Shown one piece after another: positions 6,775-14,684 of a stretch of DNA of 14,788 nucleotides. This DNA is from Bacillota bacterium (GTDB taxonomy: Bacteria; Bacillota; Clostridia; Oscillospirales; Acutalibacteraceae), in the NCBI GenBank assembly GCA_023417635.1, contig JAEZFF010000065.1, forward strand, positions 1 to 14,788, read 5' to 3'. Numbering within the stretch: the first letter of the stretch is position 1; every line of letters starts with the position of its first letter. The position numbers and the translations under genes are program-made. A model generated the notes under the pieces. It was not told the origin of the DNA. It worked only from the letters and a program-made list of their open reading frames with translations, and searched no databases.

Positions 6775-8211
6775 ATGGAAAAAACACATGAAAAATGTCG
6801 GGTCATACCGTGGCTGATTATTCTGGTACTGATTGGTGGGGTGGGTGTATTTATGCTGACGCAATGCCATTGGAAAGTAGCACTGCAAACAGAAACTTTT
6901 ACAGAGTCGGCCCGCGCGGTGCAGAATCCGGAACGGGGCCTTTACCGGCTGTATGGCTTCTGGATCAGCGACGACGCTGTGGATTACCGCGAACAAGTGG
7001 CTCAGAAAATGGCTAACGACACGGATACCAGCCTTGCGATGATTCAAATTAACCTGCAGGCGTACCGCAGCGGAAAAATTTCACCAACCGGCCTTGACCA
7101 TATCCAAAAGCTGTTTGAGGCATTGCAGCCCACGGGCAAAAAGCTGATTGTACGGTTCCTGTACGACTGGGATGGGAAAAACGCGCAGTTTGAACCGAGC
7201 AGTCTGAACATTGTGCTGCAGCATATGCGCCAGCTGGAGCCGGTGCTGAAATACAGCAGCAGCCAGATTTATGTGCTGCAGGGTATCTTTATCGGCAACT
7301 GGGGTGAAATGAACGGCTCTCGCTATCTTTCTCCTGAGAATATGAAAGCGCTAATTGACCAGCTGGCCGCCGTAACAGATAAAAATACTTTCTTGGCAGT
7401 TCGGATGCCGGCGCAGTGGCGGACTCTGACGAAAACAGATGCAACAGACCACGAGTCATTGCTGAAAAACGGCCTTGCCGCACGGCTCAGCCTGTTTAAT
7501 GATGGGATGCTGGGAAACGAAGGCGATTACGGTACGTATGGAACAAAGTCTCGCGCGGAATCGGACCTGCAAAGCTGCTGGTGCCGCAAGGATGAGATTG
7601 CTTTTCAAAATCAGTTGTGCCGGTATGTGCCAAATGGCGGTGAAGCGATTAATGATAACCCGGTCAATGATTTTGAAAATGCCGTAAAGGACCTTGCGGC
7701 TATGCACGTTACTTATCTGGATGCGGGCTATGACCAGAATGTTTATAAAAAATGGGCGAAAAGCAAGGTTACATCGGATGGCTGTTTTACCGGAATGGAT
7801 GGCTACAATTATATCATTCGGCATTTGGGGTACCGAATTCTGATTTCAGACGCTGCGCTTTCCTATAAGCACTTTTCGGATGCAGTCTCCGTTAGTGTAA
7901 ACCTGAAAAATGTTGGCTTTGCACCCTTGTATCAGAAGAAAGATGCCGAGCTGGTGGTTGTAGATGCCAAAACGGGAAAACAAATCATTCAGCCGTTCCA
8001 GCAGGATTTGCGGAACCTTGCCGGTGGCAGCGGCGCAGGCAATACGATGAATCTCAGCACGCGCTTTTCCCTTCGCGGCATGGACAACGGCACTTACCGC
8101 CTGTATTTCAGAATTTTGAATTCGAACAGCGGCACCGGGCTGGAACTTGCCAATGTACAGAAGGCAGAGCGCTATGGGTACGAAATTGGCACAATGGAGC
8201 TTAAGGGCTGA
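6775..8211 (+). CDS. DUF4874/DUF4832 family protein, putative exported glycosidase-like
   Basis: The 478-aa product has a single N-terminal anchor (about residues 11-29). Residues 50-215 match the DUF4874 pattern: NPERG (51-55), KKLIVRFLYDWDG (122-134), a long helix with LQHMRQLEPVL, and IGNWGEMNG (173-181). Residues 230-478 match DUF4832: FNDGMLGNEGDYGTYG (241-256), GGEAIND (288-294), YLDAGYD (314-320), then a beta-rich C-terminal region. The strand-helix alternation and conserved acidic residues (E178, D243, E249, E290) suggest a TIM-barrel glycoside-hydrolase-like fold, which is inference. It may trim or release the polymer outside the membrane, replacing the hydrolase part of Gram-negative PelA. 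ATG 6775 follows GGAAGGGGA (6759-6767). The VFMLTQC stretch at 25-31 is a poor lipobox because Q precedes the Cys, so an uncleaved anchor is more likely. Confidence 0.75.
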   Translation: MEKTHEKCRVIPWLIILVLIGGVGVFMLTQCHWKVALQTETFTESARAVQNPERGLYRLYGFWISDDAVDYREQVAQKMANDTDTSLAMIQINLQAYRSGKISPTGLDHIQKLFEALQPTGKKLIVRFLYDWDGKNAQFEPSSLNIVLQHMRQLEPVLKYSSSQIYVLQGIFIGNWGEMNGSRYLSPENMKALIDQLAAVTDKNTFLAVRMPAQWRTLTKTDATDHESLLKNGLAARLSLFNDGMLGNEGDYGTYGTKSRAESDLQSCWCRKDEIAFQNQLCRYVPNGGEAINDNPVNDFENAVKDLAAMHVTYLDAGYDQNVYKKWAKSKVTSDGCFTGMDGYNYIIRHLGYRILISDAALSYKHFSDAVSVSVNLKNVGFAPLYQKKDAELVVVDAKTGKQIIQPFQQDLRNLAGGSGAGNTMNLSTRFSLRGMDNGTYRLYFRILNSNSGTGLELANVQKAERYGYEIGTMELKG

Positions 8212-8213
8212 AT

Positions 8214-8239
8214 GCACTGCCTTGCAGCGCGGTTGTTTT
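8214..8239 (+). terminator. Weak intra-operon hairpin followed by a T-rich run
   Basis: Between the DUF4832 and DUF2194 genes, GC-A-CTGC (8214-8220) can pair with GCAG-C-GC (8224-8230): six pairs, one A-C mismatch and a 3-nt loop. GGTTGTTTT follows. It is too weak for a full terminator but could attenuate or set an RNA processing point within the operon. Confidence 0.25.
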
Positions 8240-8259
8240 AAAAGGAAGGGGGGAACAGC

Positions 8260-10074
8260 ATGGTATCGCGCAGAAACTTCTTAATGATGGCCAGCATTAT
8301 GCTGATTGTTTTTGTACTGTTTCAGTTTTCCGGAATTGTGAAAAATAATTTTGACAACTTTTCGGTCAACAGTTATGCGGAGGCTGCTGCAAAAAAAACC
8401 CAGGCAAAAGAGCAGTATGATTCCCAGAGCAGCGCAGTTGACATTTCCGGACGAAAATCAGCGGTTTATATTGGCAATTCTGCAAATGAGGGAATCGGCA
8501 TGGCAGTAAAGCAATGGGCCGATTACACGAAGCGCAGCCTGAAAGTCTACCCTTCCCTTGCCCAGTGGAAAAAAGAAGGCGGCAGCCTTCCGCAGATGAT
8601 ACTGCTGAGCCCAAAGAGTATCCGGTGGGAATCGGAAGTGCCGCAGCTGGAAAAACTGACGGAAAAAGGGGTTGCACTTGTGCTGTGCGAACTGCCGGAT
8701 GCGCAGACGATTGCCGGAAACCCCGCACTTCAAAAGCTGCTGGGAATTCAGAGCATCGCTTCCCAGCCGGTGCAGGTCAAGGGGTTCCACCTTTTCAGCG
8801 GTTTTCTGCTTGGCGGCGAGTCGATTTATGAAACAAACAGAGGGGAAAAAGAATATTTTTCAGGGTTCAGTCGTGAAATCCCGTGGTACATTCTTGGGGC
8901 CGGGACAAAAACTTATTTATGCGGTACGCTGGAAAAAACAAAATACCCAAATCTCTGCAATGAGGATCTCCCGGCAGTTATTTGGCGCAGCAGCACCGGA
9001 AATGCTCCGGTGTTTGCAGTAAATGGCAATTACCTGGAAGGCAGTGGCGGGCTCGGTATTTTAAATGGCTTTGCGTATGAATTGCAGGGCTATGACCTTT
9101 ACCCTGTCGCGAATGCGCAGACGCTTGCCATAAACGCATTCCCGCTGCTGACGCAGGAAAATGATTCTGTGATGCAAAAGCTGTATAGCAGGTCCTCTGT
9201 TGCACTGCAGCGCGACATTATGTGGAACAGCCTGGTGTCGCTTACCGAACAGACAAATTCCAAGGTGACTTTCCTTATGGCCCCGCAGCTGAATTACCGC
9301 GATTCAAGGACACCGGACGCAAGTCTGCTGGTTTATTACCTAAGAAGTATCAGCGAACAGCAGGGCGAGATTGGCCTGAGCGGGGGAATGAACCCGAACG
9401 TCGGCTTGAGTGAGAAGTTGGCGAAGGATGAAAAATTTCTTGGAGCAGAAGCGCCTGATTACCGTTTCACAGCACTTTATACTCACAAAGAAGAAGACTT
9501 GGATGCCAATGCGCTGAAGCAGCCGATGCTTGCGAACCTGAAAACGCAGATTACCGATTATAATGCGCAGAACAGAATATTTTCTTATCAGCCCAGCCAT
9601 GATGTGCTGCGGATGCAGGCAGTTTCAAATTGTGAATCGCAGAGTGCTGTGGAAGACCTGCGCCTTAAAAGTATAGAAACCGCGCTTGGTTATTCCACCG
9701 CTGCATTGAACATGGAAAAAGTTATTTACCCGGTGACCGCGCAGGACAATTGGGAAAACTATTCGAAAAAGGTGTTTGCAGATTACTTGACTTACTGGAA
9801 GCCGTTTCGGACTTTCGACAGTACGACGGTGTCGGAAAGCAACCAAAGGGTTCGGAATTTCCTGGCATTGGATGATACAGAAAGCCGTACGGGAAATACG
9901 ATTGTGCTGAATGTAAAACAGTTGAATGGCAATGCGTGGTTTATACTCAGAACGCACAATGAAGAAATCGGTACAATAAAGGGCGCCTCTTTTTCAAAGC
10001 TGGAAAATAATGCATATCTTTTAAAAATTCAAAGCAGCACGGTTCAGATTCAGCTGAAACCAAAAACAGAATAA
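8260..10074 (+). CDS. DUF2194 protein in the PelA-deacetylase position, catalytic His apparently lost
   Basis: This 604-aa protein has an N-terminal anchor (about residues 7-24) and a large extracytoplasmic region. The first half (67-300) contains strand-loop segments such as VYIGNSANEG and GVALVLCELPDA. The second half has a CE4/NodB-like core: KVTFLMAPQL (335-344) then EIGLSGGMN (370-378). Its length, layout and position next to PelF and PelG fit DUF2194 proteins of Gram-positive pel loci, where a PelA-type deacetylase is expected. In active CE4 enzymes the second motif reads roughly EIGLHxxxH; here the His positions are S374 and N378. The Asp-rich first motif may correspond to NGN (255-257). 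The enzyme therefore looks unable to bind the usual metal. It may be a polymer-binding or structural subunit. AAGGAAGGGGGGA at 8242-8254 gives a very strong ribosome binding site for ATG 8260. Confidence 0.7.
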   Translation: MVSRRNFLMMASIMLIVFVLFQFSGIVKNNFDNFSVNSYAEAAAKKTQAKEQYDSQSSAVDISGRKSAVYIGNSANEGIGMAVKQWADYTKRSLKVYPSLAQWKKEGGSLPQMILLSPKSIRWESEVPQLEKLTEKGVALVLCELPDAQTIAGNPALQKLLGIQSIASQPVQVKGFHLFSGFLLGGESIYETNRGEKEYFSGFSREIPWYILGAGTKTYLCGTLEKTKYPNLCNEDLPAVIWRSSTGNAPVFAVNGNYLEGSGGLGILNGFAYELQGYDLYPVANAQTLAINAFPLLTQENDSVMQKLYSRSSVALQRDIMWNSLVSLTEQTNSKVTFLMAPQLNYRDSRTPDASLLVYYLRSISEQQGEIGLSGGMNPNVGLSEKLAKDEKFLGAEAPDYRFTALYTHKEEDLDANALKQPMLANLKTQITDYNAQNRIFSYQPSHDVLRMQAVSNCESQSAVEDLRLKSIETALGYSTAALNMEKVIYPVTAQDNWENYSKKVFADYLTYWKPFRTFDSTTVSESNQRVRNFLALDDTESRTGNTIVLNVKQLNGNAWFILRTHNEEIGTIKGASFSKLENNAYLLKIQSSTVQIQLKPKTE

Positions 10075-10104
10075 ATAATCATGTTATAAAAGGCAAATGC
10101 CGCG

Positions 10105-10113
10105 AAGGGAGAG
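10105..10113 (+). promoter_or_regulatory. Ribosome binding site deciding the pelF start
   Basis: AAGGGAGAG lies 10 nt before ATG 10124. It sits inside the coding stretch that would result from the upstream in-frame ATG at 10097, so 10124 is the likely start. PelF homologues also begin at the MK/MRxCxxxEGxYPYVxGG strand. Confidence 0.65.
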
Positions 10114-10123
10114 AAAAAGAATT

Positions 10124-11596
10124 ATGAAAGCCTGCATTGTTGCAGAAGGGTGTTACCCTTATGTCGTTGGCGGAGTGTCCGGGTGGGTCAACAGCATGAT
10201 TCAGTCTTTCCCCAATATAGAGTTTATTGTGCTTGCCATTGTTGCAAACCGGTCGCTTCGCGGAAAATTCGCTTATGAGCTTCCGAAAAATGTAACCCAG
10301 GTATATGAAGTTTATTTACAGGATGAGGACTGGTACAAAGGCCGAAGGCAGCCAAAGTACACAAAAAGGCTTGACAAAAAATATTATAAGGCTCTGTGCA
10401 GCTTGATTCTGGACCATAATGTTGACTGGAATACGGTGTTTGAGCTGTTCCGCAATGAAAAGCTCTCTGTTAACAGTCTGCTGATGGGGCAGGACTTCCT
10501 GTGCGCTGTTCAGGAAGCGTACCGGCAGAAGTATGCGGGGATCCCTTTTGCCGACTACCTGTGGACCATGCGTTCCATTTATTTGCCGCTTTTCTTAACA
10601 TTGAAGACCAAATTGCCGCAGGCAGACTTTTACCACTGTGTAGCAACGGGGTATGCCGGAGTGCTGGGGAGCATGGCCAAAAACCTGTATGGGTGCCCAC
10701 TGCTGATTTCCGAGCATGGCATTTATACCCGCGAACGGGAAGAGGAACTGATTAAGGCAAAATGGGTCAAAGGAATTTATAAAAATATCTGGATTGAACA
10801 GTTCCGCAAAATGTCGCTGCTGGCGTACCAAAGTGCTGACCTTGTGACGAGTTTGTACAAGCATGCTCAGAAACTGCAGATCGAAATCGGATGCCCGAAG
10901 GCGAAGACCATCGTGACGCCGAACGGCATTGACCCCGTAAGACTGCAGAACCTGCCGGGAAAAGGACCGGGGGACAAAAGCATCAATATTGGTGCGGTGC
11001 TGCGGGTTGTGCCAATTAAAGATGTGAAAACAATGATTAGCGCCTTTGGGTATGCAAAACAACGAGAGCCCGATTTAAAACTGTGGATTATGGGTTCCTG
11101 CGAGGAAGAGCCAAAGTATGCGCAGGAGTGTTATGACTTGGTAGAAAGTATGCAGATTCAAGATGTAATTTTTACCGGGCAGATTGATGTACGGGATTAC
11201 CTGGGCAAAATGGATATGACCATTCTCACCAGTATCAGCGAAGGCCAGCCGCTGACGATTCTGGAAAGTTTTGCGGCGCATAAACCCGTTATTGCTACAG
11301 ATGTTGGCAACTGCCGCGGTTTGCTTTACGGCGAAGACGACAGTTTCGGCGCGGCGGGAATTCTCACTCATATTATGAATATTCAGGAAATTGCGCAGGC
11401 AATGCTGGATTTGGCGCAGAATGCTGAAATGCGGCGCCGCATGGGTGAAAATGGATACCGCAGATTTATAAGCGAGTATCAGCTCAGCAGTATGAAGGAA
11501 AAGTACCGCGAGATTTACCAGTCCCTTTTCCGGAAGCAGGGAGTAAAATGGGCGGAAAATACCTTTGTGCCGCACACAGCGGAAGGGCAGGTGTAA
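10124..11596 (+). CDS. pelF: PelF, GT4 glycosyltransferase of Pel synthesis
   Basis: The 490-aa protein starts with the PelF signature: a first strand ending in EGCYPYVVGGVSGWV (8-22). The N-terminal half (to about 280) is the DUF3492-like acceptor domain with LLISEHGIYTREREEEL (193-209) and IVTPNGID (263-270). The C-terminal GT4 domain has VLRVVPIKDVKT (292-303), with R294 and K299 in the usual donor-phosphate positions, and the E-x7-E motif SEGQPLTILE (372-381; E373, E381). No membrane helix or signal is seen, consistent with a cytosolic enzyme held at the membrane by PelD, PelE and PelG. It polymerises the polysaccharide from nucleotide sugars. The start at 10124 is preferred over the in-frame ATG at 10097 because of the ribosome binding site at 10105-10113 and the family N-terminus. 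All key GT4 residues appear intact. The stop lies 3 nt before pelG. Confidence 0.95.
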   Translation: MKACIVAEGCYPYVVGGVSGWVNSMIQSFPNIEFIVLAIVANRSLRGKFAYELPKNVTQVYEVYLQDEDWYKGRRQPKYTKRLDKKYYKALCSLILDHNVDWNTVFELFRNEKLSVNSLLMGQDFLCAVQEAYRQKYAGIPFADYLWTMRSIYLPLFLTLKTKLPQADFYHCVATGYAGVLGSMAKNLYGCPLLISEHGIYTREREEELIKAKWVKGIYKNIWIEQFRKMSLLAYQSADLVTSLYKHAQKLQIEIGCPKAKTIVTPNGIDPVRLQNLPGKGPGDKSINIGAVLRVVPIKDVKTMISAFGYAKQREPDLKLWIMGSCEEEPKYAQECYDLVESMQIQDVIFTGQIDVRDYLGKMDMTILTSISEGQPLTILESFAAHKPVIATDVGNCRGLLYGEDDSFGAAGILTHIMNIQEIAQAMLDLAQNAEMRRRMGENGYRRFISEYQLSSMKEKYREIYQSLFRKQGVKWAENTFVPHTAEGQV

Positions 11597-11599
11597 AGC

Positions 11600-13054
11600 G
11601 TGGCAGGCATTGGAATCAACTTAAACAGGATTTTTGAGAAAAATACGGTTACAGCTAATCTAGTCGGTTACAGTTACAGCACGGTAGCCACCATCGCGCC
11701 AATGATTCTGGTAATTGGAAATACTCTGCTGATGAACGCCGTTTTTGATGTTTCCTCGCTGAACTATTCGGCAAGAGCGCTGTATACCTGCACAGTCCTT
11801 TATCTGTTTATCTTTTCACTCTTAACGGCGGCGCCTTTTAATGCGGTCCTTTCCAAATATCTTTCGGATGTCATCTATGAGGAACGGTACGAAGACATAT
11901 TACCCTGTTTTAATATGGGACTTTTCTTTAATGTATTGTTTAGCTGTGTGCTGGGAGTTCCGTTCTGCCTGTGGGAATTTTTCGTTGGCAAAGTTGCGCT
12001 GTGGTACGTTTTTACGGGATTCTGTGGGTATGCTTCTCTGGTGCTGGTGTTTTATTCCATGCTGTACCTTTCTATCTGCAAAGATTACAGCAAAATCTCT
12101 CTGTTTTTCCTGATTGGCATGGGAATGGCATTTGGTATGGCCGCCTTGCTGATTTATGGTTTCCACTGGGAAATCACATACAGTATGCTTCTGGGCCTTT
12201 CTTCAGGCTTCCTCCTGATTGCGTGCCTTGAAACCGCACTGGTGAAAAGCTATTTTCGCGTGGGCAGCAAAAATTATCGGGGTGTGCTTCATTATTTCAA
12301 GAAATACTGGCAGCTGGTTTTTATAAATTTTTTATATGTACTTGGTCTGTATCTTCATAATTTTGTATTTTGGACAACGGACCTTCACACAGTAGTAGCC
12401 CATACTTTTGTTTGTGCGGAGCCGTATGATCTGGCTTCCTGCCTTGCCATGTTTACAAGCCTTTCGGCCAGCACGATCTTTATTGCTTTGGTAGAGATGC
12501 ATTTTCATGAAAAGTATAAAGCTTATTCGGAAGCCGTTATCGGCGGCAGCCTTGAACAGATTGAGAAGACAAAGAAACGGATGTTTTCGCAGCTGGCAGC
12601 TGAGCTGACCAATATTATACGGATTCAGTTTGTTATATCGGCGGTCCTTTATTTTCTGGTTATGATTCTAGCGCCAAGATACGGATTTTCCGGCCTTGGG
12701 ATGCGGATTTACCCCTGTTTGGCGGCAGGATATTTTATCTTGTTTATGCTGTATGCAGAGGTCATATTTCTGTATTATTTCAGCGACACAACCGGCCTGA
12801 TGCTGACGAGCAGCATCTTTTGCTTGGTTACGCTTGCGGGCAGTATTGCGGCGACACATTTTACGCCGGAGTGGTACGGTATGGGACTGTGTGCCGGTGC
12901 CTTTGCCGGTTGGTGTATGGCGTACGCAAGGCTGCGCTGGGTGGAAAAGAACATAGACACGCATATCTTCTGCCAAGGCAGTTTACTGAAACGCGGCGGC
13001 GGAGTAAAGCCTTCTGAAATTGTTTATAACGTGTACAAAAAAACGCAGAAATAA
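11600..13054 (+). CDS. pelG: PelG, polytopic Pel exporter
   Basis: The 484-aa product opens with MAGIGINLNRIF, close to the conserved PelG N-terminus (MAGIGFxLRKLL). It carries about twelve hydrophobic segments, beginning near residues 25-48, 62-84 and 103-125 and ending near 400-443. The middle contains the family-typical block PYDLASCLAMFTSLSAS followed by VEMHFHEKYKAYSEAV and a charged helix (SLEQIEKTKKRM). PelG belongs to the MOP/polysaccharide flippase superfamily and is thought to carry the growing polymer across the membrane together with PelD, PelE and PelF. The GTG at 11600 is only 3 nt after the pelF stop, with AGGTG at 11590-11594 overlapping the end of pelF, so the two are probably translationally coupled. 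The length is normal for the family and no lesion is visible. Confidence 0.93.
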   Translation: MAGIGINLNRIFEKNTVTANLVGYSYSTVATIAPMILVIGNTLLMNAVFDVSSLNYSARALYTCTVLYLFIFSLLTAAPFNAVLSKYLSDVIYEERYEDILPCFNMGLFFNVLFSCVLGVPFCLWEFFVGKVALWYVFTGFCGYASLVLVFYSMLYLSICKDYSKISLFFLIGMGMAFGMAALLIYGFHWEITYSMLLGLSSGFLLIACLETALVKSYFRVGSKNYRGVLHYFKKYWQLVFINFLYVLGLYLHNFVFWTTDLHTVVAHTFVCAEPYDLASCLAMFTSLSASTIFIALVEMHFHEKYKAYSEAVIGGSLEQIEKTKKRMFSQLAAELTNIIRIQFVISAVLYFLVMILAPRYGFSGLGMRIYPCLAAGYFILFMLYAEVIFLYYFSDTTGLMLTSSIFCLVTLAGSIAATHFTPEWYGMGLCAGAFAGWCMAYARLRWVEKNIDTHIFCQGSLLKRGGGVKPSEIVYNVYKKTQK

Positions 13055-13078
13055 GACGCAGAATAAGGAGTAGTAAAG

Positions 13079-13447
13079 ATGGAGGCAGCACTGAAAGTAA
13101 TTGTGGCGGCAGCGGGATTTTTTTTGCTGGGAATGACTTTTATTATTTATGCAAAAAAGAAGCTGACGGAGGCAGTAAGCCTTGTTTGGGCCATTGCATC
13201 CGTTGTCATTATCTTGCTGGGCGTGGTTCCGGGTTTGTCAGGCTGGAGCAGCGCCGTTGTGCAGGCGGGGTGTCAGGCTTTAGTTCTTATTATGCTGGTA
13301 CTGGTGCTGGGTGCTTTCTGGCTCAGTGTGGAGCTTTCGCAGCTTGTTATGAGGAGCCGGGAACTTGCCATGCACGTTTCCCTTCTAAACCAGGAAAATG
13401 AGCGGATTTTGATGGAGCTGCGCAAGATTCTTGGGGAGCGAAAATGA
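13079..13447 (+). CDS. DUF2304 family small membrane protein
   Basis: The 122-aa protein has three hydrophobic segments (about residues 6-24, 34-52 and 66-86) and a C-terminal amphipathic coiled-coil-like tail (88-122). The stretch TEAVSLVWAIASVVIILLGVVPGL, split between segments, and LSVELSQLVMRSRELAMHVSLL match the DUF2304 pattern of a short membrane protein ending in LSxELSxLExR. DUF2304 proteins are often encoded beside GT2 polyprenyl-phosphate glycosyltransferases and may anchor or assist them. Here such a GT2 starts at 14685, two genes downstream. AAGGAG (13065-13070) precedes ATG 13079 by 8 nt. The stop overlaps the start of the next gene in an ATGA arrangement, so translation of the two is coupled. 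Confidence 0.8.
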   Translation: MEAALKVIVAAAGFFLLGMTFIIYAKKKLTEAVSLVWAIASVVIILLGVVPGLSGWSSAVVQAGCQALVLIMLVLVLGAFWLSVELSQLVMRSRELAMHVSLLNQENERILMELRKILGERK

Positions 13448-14649
13448 TCCGCCGGGTTTTATTCGTCATCAATACTCTTGGGCAGGCCGGGGCGGAGGTG
13501 GCGCTGGCAGAACTGCTGAAGCGCCTGAATGACCCGGACTTGGAGATTTCACTTTTTGTTTTGCTGGGGCAGGGGGAACTGATCAAGAAAATCCCGCCTT
13601 TTGTCAGACTCCTGAACAAGCGTTACAGTAGCCAGTCGGTTCTTTCAAAGCAGGGTGGACGAGAGCTGAAAAAAACGGTTCTGCGCACTGCTTTTCACCA
13701 TGCGTCGCTTCTGCGTCTGCTGCCATATCTTTTCAGCAATGCCACAGATATGGTAAGGAAAAAACGTTTTCAGGCGGACAAGTTACTCTGGCGTCTTGTT
13801 TCCGATGGGGCCGAGCGTTTTGACGAAGAATACGACCTTGCTGTTTCTTTTCTGGAGGGCGGCTCTGCCTACTATGTGGCCGATCATGTAAAAGCAAAAC
13901 ATAAGGCGGCATTTCTGCACATCGACTATGGCAAGGCAGGCTATACCCGGAAGCTTGACCTGGACTGTTACCTGAAATTTGACCGCATTTTCTGCGTGTC
14001 GGATGAGGTTCGGGAACATTTTATAAGGTATTATCCGGAATGCGAAAAGAGAATCCGCATTTTTGAAAATTTTATTGACCCCGATGAAATTCGACGGAAA
14101 GCTGTGCTGCCCGGCGGATTTGACGATGGGTACGACGGAATCCGCCTGTTGACGGTAGGCAACCTGAGCTACCACAAAGGCTATGATTTGGCAGTTGAAA
14201 CCATGGCGCTCCTGAAAAAGTACGGATGCCAAATGCGCTGGTATGTCATAGGGGAAGGCCCGGAACGAAAAAAGCTGGAAAAAATGATTGAAAAGTATGG
14301 GCTTCAGAAAGACTTTATTCTGCTTGGAAAAAGAAATAACCCGTACCCCTATTATGCTCAGACGGACCTTTATGTTCACGCGTCCCGCTTTGAAGGCAAA
14401 AGCATAGCAATACGGGAAGCACAGGTGCTTGGGTGCGCAATACTCGCTTCCGACTGCAGTGGTAACCGCGAGCAGATTTGTAACGGCAAGGATGGAATCC
14501 TGTGCCCGCCGGTTCCGCAGGACTTGGCGTCTGCTGTTATGCTGCTGGCGGGCAGCCGGCAGCTGCGAGAAAAATATGCCGCGGCATCCCGTGGAAAACC
14601 GACGGGGAATGAAGAAAATATCCGAATGCTTTATGAACTCTTACAGTAA
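13444..14649 (+). CDS. GT4 family glycosyltransferase
   Basis: The 401-aa protein is a two-domain GT-B enzyme. The N-terminal strand MIRRVLFVINTLGQAGAEVAL carries the glycine-rich GAE loop typical of GT4. LLTVGNLSYHKGYDLAVE (235-252) opens the donor domain with K245 in the phosphate-binding position, followed by VIGEGPERKKL (268-278) and the E-x7-E motif FEGKSIAIRE (316-325; E317, E325). CSGNREQI and DGILCPP complete the nucleotide-sugar pocket. No membrane segment is visible; it should act at the cytosolic face. Donor and acceptor cannot be read from sequence. Its start overlaps the DUF2304 stop by 4 nt (ATGA), with GGGGAG at 13433-13438 as ribosome binding site. It is in addition to PelF, so it probably adds a different sugar or builds a linked glycan. 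Confidence 0.88.
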   Translation: MIRRVLFVINTLGQAGAEVALAELLKRLNDPDLEISLFVLLGQGELIKKIPPFVRLLNKRYSSQSVLSKQGGRELKKTVLRTAFHHASLLRLLPYLFSNATDMVRKKRFQADKLLWRLVSDGAERFDEEYDLAVSFLEGGSAYYVADHVKAKHKAAFLHIDYGKAGYTRKLDLDCYLKFDRIFCVSDEVREHFIRYYPECEKRIRIFENFIDPDEIRRKAVLPGGFDDGYDGIRLLTVGNLSYHKGYDLAVETMALLKKYGCQMRWYVIGEGPERKKLEKMIEKYGLQKDFILLGKRNNPYPYYAQTDLYVHASRFEGKSIAIREAQVLGCAILASDCSGNREQICNGKDGILCPPVPQDLASAVMLLAGSRQLREKYAAASRGKPTGNEENIRMLYELLQ

Positions 14650-14670
14650 ATGGAGAGCCACTGCTTTTGC

Positions 14671-14680
14671 GGAGGGTGAG
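14671..14680 (+). promoter_or_regulatory. Strong ribosome binding site for a TTG-started GT2 gene
   Basis: GGAGGGTGAG sits 4 nt before TTG 14685, with the GGAGG core 9 nt from the start. It is a close complement to the 16S rRNA tail and supports the non-ATG start. Confidence 0.7.
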
Positions 14681-14684
14681 AAAA

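Noticed and set aside
6847..6867. Possible lipobox (VFMLTQC) in the DUF4832 protein
   Set aside because: The residue before the Cys is Gln instead of Gly, Ala or Ser, so lipoprotein processing is unlikely.
13783..14379. A 198-codon antisense frame within the GT4 gene
   Set aside because: It mirrors a well-supported GT4 with intact motifs and shows no family signature of its own.
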